Source: Actinomycetes bacterium (GTDB lineage Bacteria; Actinomycetota; Actinomycetes; Actinomycetales; Microbacteriaceae). From it: 46,871 nt of DNA. The first letter of the stretch is position 1. Every line of letters begins with the position of its first letter. The position numbers and the translations under genes were made by a program. Below the pieces are notes generated by a model. The model saw only the letters and a program-made list of their open reading frames with translations, was not told where the DNA came from and searched no databases. Positions 16,836-24,284 of the stretch are shown one piece after another. The DNA lies in the NCBI GenBank assembly GCA_023451265.1, contig JAEYAG010000138.1, forward strand, positions 1 to 46,871, given 5' to 3'.

Positions 16836-17588
16836 TTGCCCATTGAGACCATCGAGCTCGCCGTCCGCGACATCGAACGATCGATCGGGTTCTACTCGAG
16901 ACACCTCGGTGCCCGGCTGGTCTCGCGCACCGACAGGACAGCTCGATTGGATCTGGTAACAGCTGAGATCGAGTTGCACGAGCATCCGGACGCGGGACCG
17001 ATCACCTGGACCGGTGACGACTACGTCCGCGGGTTCCGACACCTCGGCTTCAAGGTGTCGGACATCGACTCGCTCGTCGAAGACTTGCATGCGGAAGCGG
17101 TCCCCTTCTGGTACGACGTGCACGACAACGAGGACGCCGGCGTCCGTATCGCCTTCTTCTTCGATCCTGACGGCATCGTCTTCGAGATGGTCCAAGGTCA
17201 TGTCTCGTACGACGATGTTCACGATCCCGTTCTGGTGGCCGAAGAACTCGCGCTTCCCGACCCTCCACGGCCCCGGTTCGATCACGTGGGGATCTCCTCG
17301 GATGATCCGGTTGCTTCTCGCTCCTTCTACGCAGTCGCGGGGTTTCGTCTCGCCGGAACCATCAGCTTCGACGATGGACGCGCTATGCAGCTTCAGTTCC
17401 TTCGAAGCGGGCAGACGGTCATCGAGCTGCTGACGTTCCCCCGCCAACTGCTGCCAAGCGAACCCGCACACAATCGAGTGGGGGTCCGCGCGCTCGTGCT
17501 CCAGACCACCGAGCCGGGCGCACATGAGCGCGTCGACTTGCGGGATCCGGACGGGCTTCCGGTCGCGCTCGTTGATGCCCTCGCCTGA
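16836..17588 (+). CDS. Two-domain VOC (glyoxalase/dioxygenase fold) protein
   Basis: About 250 residues forming two vicinal-oxygen-chelate modules. The first begins IETIELAVRDIERSIGFYSR and ends FFFDPDGIVFEMVQG; the second begins FDHVGISSDDPVASRSFYAV and ends DLRDPDGLPVALVDA. VOC proteins include glyoxalases, extradiol dioxygenases, epimerases and resistance proteins, and the motifs do not tell which this is. The frame is open from an ATG at 16743, but that ATG lies inside the operator and the extra residues look non-native; the TTG at 16836 with GGGG seven bases before it is preferred. It may be near-leaderless from 16743 instead. Confidence 0.75.
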   Translation: MPIETIELAVRDIERSIGFYSRHLGARLVSRTDRTARLDLVTAEIELHEHPDAGPITWTGDDYVRGFRHLGFKVSDIDSLVEDLHAEAVPFWYDVHDNEDAGVRIAFFFDPDGIVFEMVQGHVSYDDVHDPVLVAEELALPDPPRPRFDHVGISSDDPVASRSFYAVAGFRLAGTISFDDGRAMQLQFLRSGQTVIELLTFPRQLLPSEPAHNRVGVRALVLQTTEPGAHERVDLRDPDGLPVALVDALA

Positions 17589-17655
17589 CGTCAGAGCCTC
17601 AGGTCTCGCCCGTTCGGCCCGACCATCTCAGTCGAAGGGTCACCTGCCAGGCGGC

Positions 17656-18702
17656 TCAGAGCCGCTGTCGCGCTGGTCCCGTTGAGTCTCGAACGATGAG
17701 AGTACTGGCGCCGCGGTCGTCGTCGACGGCCGTCGGGGGAGTGCCGAGTTTCGCGAGGAGGGCACCGACTGCGTCGCGACCTTGCTGCCGGAAGTCGAGC
17801 CGGACGGTCGTGAGCGCAGGCGTGAAGTACGGAGTCTCGGGCGTGTCGTCCAGCCCCGTGACGCTGATATCCCCGGGGACCGCGAGGCCTCTTTCGTGGA
17901 GGGCGTGCATGGCGCCGAGCGCCATCTGGTCGTTCGCCGCGACGATCGCAGTGGGCAGCGCCCTGGCCGACAAGGGCGCGATGACGTCATGCCCGGATCG
18001 AGCTGACCAGTCCCCGTGCAGGATGCCGGTCGAGTCAAGGCCGCGCGCGGCGATCGCCGCCTCGTAGGCATGGAGACGGTTGCGTGCCGCCGCCCAGTCT
18101 TCGGGGCCGGCGATGTGGAGGAAGGTGCGGTGGCCGAGATCGGCGAGATGCCCGACGATGTCGTCGACGCCGTGCGTGGCGTCACGCGACGATGAGATGG
18201 ACTCCGGCTCGTCCGTCTCACTGGCGATGACGACGGGAACGTTGAACGAGGCCTGCTCGAACACCTTCCGAGTGCCGTCGGTGGAGGCGAACGCGACGAT
18301 GCCGGCCAGGTCGTACTGCAGGAGGGACTGTAGTGCTTGGCCGATCTCCTCGACATCGCCCATGTCCAGCGTGACCACGTCAAGGAGATAACCGGCCTCC
18401 CGGGCGGCGGCGGTCGCACCTTGGATAACCATCGCGGGACCGATCTGGTGGACCTCATGGGTGAGCGCGCCGATACGGGTGGAACGGCCGGTGATCAGCG
18501 CCCGCGCGGAGAGGTTCGGCTTGTAGTCGAGCGTCTCCAGCGCCTGGCGGATCTTCGCCTTCGTGCCGGGGCGCATGTCCAGGCCTCGCACATACCTGCT
18601 CACAGACTGGTGGGAGACGCCGGCTACCCGCGCGATGTCGTAGATCGTGGCGTTCCTGCGCGGTGAGCCCGCGGCGTCCGCCTCCGTCAACGCCCTCGTC
18701 AC
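17656..18702 (-). CDS. LacI family regulator of the GH42/ABC operon
   Basis: 348 residues. HTH: TIYDIARVAGVSHQSVSRYV; hinge: DYKPNLSARALITGRSTRIG; effector domain with LADLGHRTFLHIAGPEDW, VAANDQMALGAMHAL and DISVTGLDDTPETPYFTPAL. The start is GTG at 18702-18700 with AAGGAG eight bases upstream; the frame continues open to 19407 but only across the divergent beta-galactosidase gene. Two direct TGTTATCGAGAA sites in the intergenic region are its probable operators. Ligand probably a galactoside released by the adjacent enzymes (inference). Confidence 0.93.
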   Translation of the reverse strand: MTRALTEADAAGSPRRNATIYDIARVAGVSHQSVSRYVRGLDMRPGTKAKIRQALETLDYKPNLSARALITGRSTRIGALTHEVHQIGPAMVIQGATAAAREAGYLLDVVTLDMGDVEEIGQALQSLLQYDLAGIVAFASTDGTRKVFEQASFNVPVVIASETDEPESISSSRDATHGVDDIVGHLADLGHRTFLHIAGPEDWAAARNRLHAYEAAIAARGLDSTGILHGDWSARSGHDVIAPLSARALPTAIVAANDQMALGAMHALHERGLAVPGDISVTGLDDTPETPYFTPALTTVRLDFRQQGRDAVGALLAKLGTPPTAVDDDRGASTLIVRDSTGPARQRL

Positions 18703-18734
18703 GATGTGTCTCCTTGATCTCTCCGATACGACAC

Positions 18735-18793
18735 TTGCGCTCAGAGCTGTTATCGAGAACAATAGCTGACACGCCGAACTGTTATCGAGAAAA
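18735..18793 (+). promoter_or_regulatory. GH42 promoter with two tandem LacI operators
   Basis: TGTTATCGAGAACA (18748-18761) and TGTTATCGAGAAAA (18780-18793) are direct repeats 32 bp apart, about three helical turns. Both have the central CG of LacI-family sites; the first is the better palindrome. A possible -35 TTGCGC (18735-18740) with AACAAT 17 bp on places operator 1 over the -10 and operator 2 downstream of the start site. Confidence 0.65.
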
Positions 18794-18828
18794 GTTTGGC
18801 ATCGAGCACAATGGAGTCCTTCTCTCTG

Positions 18829-20931
18829 ATGTCCGCAACGACGCCTGACCTTCCCGCAGAGATCTTTCTCGGGGTCGCCTACTATCCCGAGTACCACCGA
18901 TCCGAGCGCGTGATCGAGGATCTGGATCTGATGGTCACGGCTGGGATCACTGTCATCAGGGTGGGGGAGTCGGTGTGGTCGACCTGGGAGCCGCGCGACG
19001 GCGAGTTCGATCTGGAGTGGCTCGCACCCGTACTGGATGCCGCCCACCAGCGCGGCATTCGCGTGATCCTGGGCACGCCGACGTATGCGGTGCCGCCGTG
19101 GCTGCAGACCGCATACCCGGAGATCGCGGGCGAGCGGCGCACGGGGGAGCGGATCGCGTGGGGAGCGCGCCAGGAGGTCGACTATTCCCACCCGGCGTTC
19201 CGGTTCCACGCCGAGCGCATCATCCGGCAGGTGATCGGACGGTACGCGCCCCACCCCGCGGTGATCGGCTACCAGGTCGACAACGAGCCGGGTCTTGAGC
19301 TGCTGCACAACCACGGCGTGTTCACCGGGTTCGTCCGGGCGCTGAAGAAGCAGTACGGCGATGTCGACACCCTCAACCGTGAGTGGGGGCTCACGTACTG
19401 GTCTCACCGGATCGAAGACTGGAGCGAGCTGTGGCGGCCCGATGGCAACACGTTCCCCCAGTACGACCTGGCGTGGCGGCGCTACCAGGCGCAGGTGACC
19501 ACCGACTTCATCGCCTGGCAGGCCGGCATCGTCCGCGAGTACGCGCGACCCGAGCAGTTCGTCACCACCTGCCTGCAGTACCCGCGGCGCGCGCTGGACG
19601 ACCGCACCGTGTTCACCACGCTGGATGTCGCCTCCGGCAACCCCTACTACGGGATGCAGGACCGACTGGATGCCAGCAAGGATCTCTCACAGCTGAACTA
19701 CTGGACGAGCACCGGTGTGGCCGGGCTGCTGCGGCAGGCGGACCGGCTGTACTCATCGAAGCAGCAGCGATACCTGATCACCGAGACCAACGCGCAGGCG
19801 ATCGACGCGTCCGAGAACAACTTCCCGCCCTATCCCGGTCAACTGCGACAGTCCGCGTTCGCGTTCATCTCCCGCGGCGCGGCGATGATCGAGTACTGGC
19901 ACTGGCACACCATCCCCTACGGCGCCGAGACCTACTGGGGCGGAGTATTGCCGCACAGCCTGGTCCCGGGTCGGGTCTATCAGGAGGTCAGCGCCGTCGG
20001 CGCCGATCTCAAGGCTCTCGGCTCCGCGCTCGACGGGTACGTCCCCGACGCGGAGGTGGCGGTGCTGTGGTCGAACCCGAGCCGTTACGCGCTGCAGTTC
20101 ATGCCGCCCTTCTCTGGCGACGGGGCTGCGGACGACGAGTCGTACGAGCACCTGTTCGACGCGTTCTACCGGGGCGTCGTCGACGCCGGGGCGCAGGCCC
20201 GTATCCTGCACGTCGAGCAGGCGCGGCAGGTGGGCGCCGCCGAGCTGGCACACCAGTTCCCGGTGCTGATCGCCGCCGGTGTCTACATCATGTCGGACGA
20301 GGACATCGCCCTGCTCCGCGACTACGCCGCCCACGGTGGCCACCTGATCCTCGGGCCGCGCACCGCCTATGCAGACGAGGAGGCCCGCGCCCGGGTCGCC
20401 GTCGCCCCGCCTGGCTTTGCCGACGCGGCCGGCGTGCACTACGAGGAGTACTCCAACCTCGAGCGGCCGTTGCCGGTCATCGAGCCGGGCGGCATCCAGG
20501 CAGGTTCCGGCCGGCTGTGGGTCGACGGGCTCATCCCCGACACGGCGCAGGTGGTCGCCCGATACGACCACCCGAGGTTCGGCGACTTCGCCGCCATCGC
20601 GGAGGCCGAGCACGGCGACGGCCGGATCACCACGATCGGCACCGTCCCGGATCCCGCTCTCGCGGCTGCCGTCGTCCGGGACGCCCTCTCTGGCGGGGCC
20701 GCGAGTCTCCTGACGGCACTCATGCCGGGAGTGACGGTCTCCTCCGGACACGCGAGTGGCGCCCGGTTCTGGTTCGTCTTCAACTGGGGCTGGGAGCCGC
20801 GCACCGTCACTCTCGCCGGGGCCGCGACCGACGCGCTCACCGGCTCCGAACTGACGGTCGGGGACAGCATCGAGCTCAGGCCCTGGGACGTGCGCATCTT
20901 CCGCGGGGCCGAGGACGGAGCGGCCAGATGA
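18829..20931 (+). CDS. GH42 beta-galactosidase
   Basis: About 700 residues, glycoside hydrolase family 42. The TIM-barrel starts FLGVAYYPEY. The acid/base Glu is about residue 153 in YQVDNEPG and the nucleophile about 319 in YLITETNAQ. A class-I amidotransferase-like trimerisation domain follows (EVAVLWSNPSRYALQF, then LLRDYAAHGGHLILGPRTA), and a small beta domain ends in RPWDVRIFRG. There is no signal peptide, so it acts in the cytoplasm on imported galactosides. Start is uncertain: TTG 18796, ATG 18811 and ATG 18829 are all in frame; 18829 has GGAG 12 bases upstream. ATGA overlap with the first permease. Confidence 0.93.
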   Translation: MSATTPDLPAEIFLGVAYYPEYHRSERVIEDLDLMVTAGITVIRVGESVWSTWEPRDGEFDLEWLAPVLDAAHQRGIRVILGTPTYAVPPWLQTAYPEIAGERRTGERIAWGARQEVDYSHPAFRFHAERIIRQVIGRYAPHPAVIGYQVDNEPGLELLHNHGVFTGFVRALKKQYGDVDTLNREWGLTYWSHRIEDWSELWRPDGNTFPQYDLAWRRYQAQVTTDFIAWQAGIVREYARPEQFVTTCLQYPRRALDDRTVFTTLDVASGNPYYGMQDRLDASKDLSQLNYWTSTGVAGLLRQADRLYSSKQQRYLITETNAQAIDASENNFPPYPGQLRQSAFAFISRGAAMIEYWHWHTIPYGAETYWGGVLPHSLVPGRVYQEVSAVGADLKALGSALDGYVPDAEVAVLWSNPSRYALQFMPPFSGDGAADDESYEHLFDAFYRGVVDAGAQARILHVEQARQVGAAELAHQFPVLIAAGVYIMSDEDIALLRDYAAHGGHLILGPRTAYADEEARARVAVAPPGFADAAGVHYEEYSNLERPLPVIEPGGIQAGSGRLWVDGLIPDTAQVVARYDHPRFGDFAAIAEAEHGDGRITTIGTVPDPALAAAVVRDALSGGAASLLTALMPGVTVSSGHASGARFWFVFNWGWEPRTVTLAGAATDALTGSELTVGDSIELRPWDVRIFRGAEDGAAR

Positions 20932-21854
20932 CCGTCATCCAGGACACCGCACCAGAAGTGGCCGTCACCACACCGAAGCCACGCCGCCGTCGCCGTGACT
21001 GGCGCGGCTGGCAGTTCGCCGGCCCGTTCGCGGTCGTGTTCGTGATCGTGTTCATCGCGCCGCTGGGCTACGCCCTCTACCTGTCTCTGTTCCAGAACCG
21101 GCTGGTCGGCGGGAACAGCTTCGTCGGGTTCGACAACTACGTCGCCGCATTCTCCGACCCGCAGTTCTGGGACGGCTTCCTGCGCGTGGTGCTGTTCCTC
21201 CTCGTCCAAGTGCCGATCATGCTGGTGCTCGCGCTGATCGCCGCCCTCGCCATCGACAGCGCTCGTCTGTATGCAACCGGCATGTTCCGGATGGTGATCT
21301 TCCTCCCGTATGCCGTCCCGGCCGTGGTCGCCGTGCTGATCTGGGGGTTCATGTACGGCAGCAACTTCGGGCTCGTCGCCGACCTGAACGACCTGCTCGG
21401 CTCCGATGTGATCCTGCCGTTCTCGGCGAACTGGATCCTCGCCTCCATCGGCAACATCGTCACCTGGGAGTTCGTCGGCTACAACATGCTGATCTTCTAC
21501 TCGGCGCTCAAGACCATCCCCACGGATCTGTACGAGGCCGCGGAGATCGATGGCGCGCGCGGGTGGCAGGTGATCAAGGCGATCAAGCTTCCCGCCGCGC
21601 GCGGTGCGATCGTGATCGCCACGATCTTCTCCATCATCGGCAGCTTCCAGCTGTTCAACGAGCCCAACGTGCTCAAGCCGCTCGCGAACAACGTGATCAC
21701 GTCCTATTTCACCCCGAACATGTACGCCTACAACCTGTCCTTCGCCGGGCAGCAGTACAACTACGCGGCGACCGTCGCCATCATCATGGGCCTGATCACC
21801 GCGGTCATCGCCTACGTCGTCCAGCTGCGTGGCACCCGCAAGGAGGACCGATGA
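20928..21854 (+). CDS. ABC sugar permease, MalF-like
   Basis: A 308-residue inner-membrane subunit of a carbohydrate uptake (CUT1) ABC transporter. After a basic N-terminus (PKPRRRRRDWRGWQF) come six hydrophobic segments, and the EAA loop for contacting the ATPase is visible as EAAEIDGARGWQVIKAIKLP. The long frame upstream is the beta-galactosidase read out of frame. No ATPase gene is in the operon; CUT1 systems in actinobacteria commonly share a housekeeping MsiK-type ATPase encoded elsewhere. Confidence 0.93.
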   Translation: MTVIQDTAPEVAVTTPKPRRRRRDWRGWQFAGPFAVVFVIVFIAPLGYALYLSLFQNRLVGGNSFVGFDNYVAAFSDPQFWDGFLRVVLFLLVQVPIMLVLALIAALAIDSARLYATGMFRMVIFLPYAVPAVVAVLIWGFMYGSNFGLVADLNDLLGSDVILPFSANWILASIGNIVTWEFVGYNMLIFYSALKTIPTDLYEAAEIDGARGWQVIKAIKLPAARGAIVIATIFSIIGSFQLFNEPNVLKPLANNVITSYFTPNMYAYNLSFAGQQYNYAATVAIIMGLITAVIAYVVQLRGTRKEDR

Positions 21855-22753
21855 GCACGACATTCCGCGTCGTCAACCCCAAGGCACGCACCCGCCAGTT
21901 CTCCCTCGCCAAGCCTCGCAAGTCGGTCGCCCTCACCGTCGTGATGGTGCTGTTCCTGCTGTATGCGCTGATCCCGCTGGCCTGGCTGGTCATCAACGCG
22001 AGCAAGACCCAAGCAGACCTGTTCACGAGCTTCGGGCTGGCGTTCGGCGACACGTTCGCGCTGTGGGACAACATCGTGGCGACCTTCACCTACCGGGACG
22101 GGATCTTCCTGCGCTGGCTGGGCAACACCCTCCTGTACGTCGTCGTCGGCGCCGGCGGTGCGACCCTGCTCGCCACGCTTGCAGGCTATGGGCTCGCCAA
22201 GTACACCTTCCCGGGCCGCAAGGCGTACTTCGCCGTCGTGCTGGGTGCGATCGCCGTGCCCGGCACCGCGCTGGCGGTGCCGACGTTCCTGCTGTTCAGC
22301 CAGGTCGGTCTCACCAACACTCCCTGGTCGATCATCATCCCCTCGCTGATCTCCCCGTTCGGGCTGTACCTGATCTGGGTGTACACGATCGACTCGGTGC
22401 CCACCGAGCTGCTCGAGGCGGCAAGGCTCGACGGGGCGAGTGAGATGCGGACCTTCTTCTCCATCAGCATCAAGCTGCTCACCCCCGGGATCGTGACCGT
22501 GGCGCTGTTCGCGATCGTCGCGACGTGGAACAACTACTTCCTGCCGCTGATCATGCTCAGCGACCCCACCTGGTACCCGCTCACCGTGGGATTGAACCAG
22601 TGGAGCTCTCAGGCCTCCGGTGTCGCCGCGGAGCCCATCTACAACCTCGTGATCACCGGATCGCTGATCACGATCGTCCCGATCATCGCGATCTTCCTGT
22701 TCTTGCAGCGCTTCTGGCAATCGGGCCTGAGCGCAGGAAGCGTCAAGCAGTGA
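21851..22753 (+). CDS. ABC sugar permease, MalG-like
   Basis: A 300-residue partner permease. Starts at the ATG overlapping the previous stop (ATGA), with AGGAGG just before it. Hydrophobic segments begin SVALTVVMVLFLLYALIPLA. The EAA loop reads EAARLDGASEMRTFFSISIKLL, and a FNxF-like region WNNYFLPLIMLSDPTWYPLT is typical of MalG-type permeases. Forms the heterodimeric channel with the upstream permease for the binding protein encoded next. Confidence 0.93.
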   Translation: MSTTFRVVNPKARTRQFSLAKPRKSVALTVVMVLFLLYALIPLAWLVINASKTQADLFTSFGLAFGDTFALWDNIVATFTYRDGIFLRWLGNTLLYVVVGAGGATLLATLAGYGLAKYTFPGRKAYFAVVLGAIAVPGTALAVPTFLLFSQVGLTNTPWSIIIPSLISPFGLYLIWVYTIDSVPTELLEAARLDGASEMRTFFSISIKLLTPGIVTVALFAIVATWNNYFLPLIMLSDPTWYPLTVGLNQWSSQASGVAAEPIYNLVITGSLITIVPIIAIFLFLQRFWQSGLSAGSVKQ

Positions 22754-22841
22754 ATCGAGAGCACTGCAGGACGGACCCGACACCCTCTCGAACGACCCGG
22801 GTGACCTGCACCCACGCACAAAGAAGTGGAAAGGACCACAC

Positions 22842-24194
22842 ATGTTCAACGCACTGAGGCGCACGCGCCGCGCACGGGCGGCAGCCGCCGTCGCCGTGGC
22901 GAGCATCGCAGCGATCACACTCGCCGCTTGCGCCGGTGGGGGGACCACGACTCCCACGGAGACCGGATCGGTGGACGACCTCGAGGCGGCACTGGAAGCC
23001 GGCGGCGAGCTCACCTACTGGACGTGGACCCCGTCGGGCGAGGCGCAGGCCGACGCCTTCATGGACGAGTATCCGAACGTCAAGGTCACCGTCGTCAACG
23101 CCGGCACTGCGACCGAGGAGTACACGAAGCTGCAGAACGCGATCAGCGCCGGCAGCGGCGCCCCGGACGTCGCGCAGATCGAGTACTACGCGCTGCAGCA
23201 GTTCGCGCTGTCCGACAGCCTCCTCGACCTCACCGCCTACGGTCTCGACGACCTCGAGGATCAGTACACGGCATCCACCTGGGGGGCGGTCAACCTGGGC
23301 GGCGGACTCTATGGCCTGCCGCAGGACTCCGGTCCCATGGTGATGCTCTACAACAAGAGCATCTTCGACCAGTTCGGTCTGGAGGTTCCGACCACCTGGG
23401 ACGACTACGTCGCCGCCGCGGAGGCGCTGCACGCCGCCGACTCCTCGAAGTACATCACCAACGACGCGGGCGACCCCGGCTACGCCAACCCGATGATCTG
23501 GCAGGCAGGCGGCCGCCCGTACAAGACCGACGGCACCACGGTGACGATCGATCTGCAGGACGAGGGCACCAAGCTCTGGGCGGACACCTGGAATCAGCTG
23601 CTGGAGCCCGGCCTGCTGTCTGACATCCCGACGTGGAGCGACGACTGGTGGAAGGGTCTCAGCAACGGGACCATCGCCACCATCATCACCGGCGCCTGGA
23701 TGCCCGGCATCCTCGAAGGTGCTGTGCCCGAGGGCTCCGGGCAGTGGCGGGTTGCGCCCATCCCCAGCTACGACGGAACGGCGACGACCGCAGAGAACGG
23801 CGGCAGTTCCCAGGCTGTGATCAAGCAGTCCAAGAACCCGGCGCTGGCCGCCGCGTTCCTGAAGTGGCTGAACAGCTCGGAGGAGAGCATCGACGTCTTC
23901 CTGGAGAACGGCGGTTTCCCGTCCACGGTCGCCCAGTTGAACGCTCCCGAGTTCCTCGACGCCACTCCCGAGTACTTCGGCGGCCAGGAGATCAACAAGG
24001 TGCTCGTCGAGGCATCGCAGAACGTGTCGACCGGCTGGGAATACCTGCCGTTCCAGGTGTACGCGAACAGCGTCTTCCCCGACACCGTCGGGCAGGCGTA
24101 CGCCAACAAGACCGACCTCAACGTCGGGCTGCAGGCGTGGCAGGAGAATCTCGTCACCTACGGCAACTCGCAGGGGTTCGAGGTCAACAAGTAG
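22842..24194 (+). CDS. Sugar-binding lipoprotein of the ABC importer
   Basis: A 450-residue extracellular solute-binding protein (family 1). The signal peptide is twin-basic with a hydrophobic core and lipobox LAAC, so the mature protein is anchored on Cys. The body shows ELTYWTWTPSGEAQADAF, DVAQIEYYALQQFAL, LYNKSIFDQFGLEVPTTWDDY and GAWMPGILEGAVPEGSGQW, common to CUT1 binding proteins that take oligosaccharides. SD AAAGGA six bases before ATG. A 14-bp hairpin follows the stop, so message level can drop before the secreted enzyme. Ligand likely a galactose- or arabinose-containing oligosaccharide. Confidence 0.93.
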   Translation: MFNALRRTRRARAAAAVAVASIAAITLAACAGGGTTTPTETGSVDDLEAALEAGGELTYWTWTPSGEAQADAFMDEYPNVKVTVVNAGTATEEYTKLQNAISAGSGAPDVAQIEYYALQQFALSDSLLDLTAYGLDDLEDQYTASTWGAVNLGGGLYGLPQDSGPMVMLYNKSIFDQFGLEVPTTWDDYVAAAEALHAADSSKYITNDAGDPGYANPMIWQAGGRPYKTDGTTVTIDLQDEGTKLWADTWNQLLEPGLLSDIPTWSDDWWKGLSNGTIATIITGAWMPGILEGAVPEGSGQWRVAPIPSYDGTATTAENGGSSQAVIKQSKNPALAAAFLKWLNSSEESIDVFLENGGFPSTVAQLNAPEFLDATPEYFGGQEINKVLVEASQNVSTGWEYLPFQVYANSVFPDTVGQAYANKTDLNVGLQAWQENLVTYGNSQGFEVNK

Positions 24195-24200
24195 CGGGAC

Positions 24201-24233
24201 CGGATGCCGGGGCCCCGATGGCCCCGGCATCCG
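24201..24233 (+). terminator. 14-bp hairpin after the binding-protein gene
   Basis: CGGATGCCGGGGCC (24201-24214) and GGCCCCGGCATCCG (24220-24233) are perfect complements around a 5-base loop. No U-run follows, as is common in high-GC actinobacteria. It probably causes partial termination or protects the 3' end of the ABC message. Confidence 0.65.
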
Positions 24234-24284
24234 CCCCCCAGGGGGCATCTCAGATCTTGACGAACGATCCTAAAGGAGGGACGC

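Noticed and set aside
19383..20927. 515-residue upstream extension of the first permease frame
   Set aside because: It is GH42 read in another frame; the real start is the ATG overlapping the GH42 stop.
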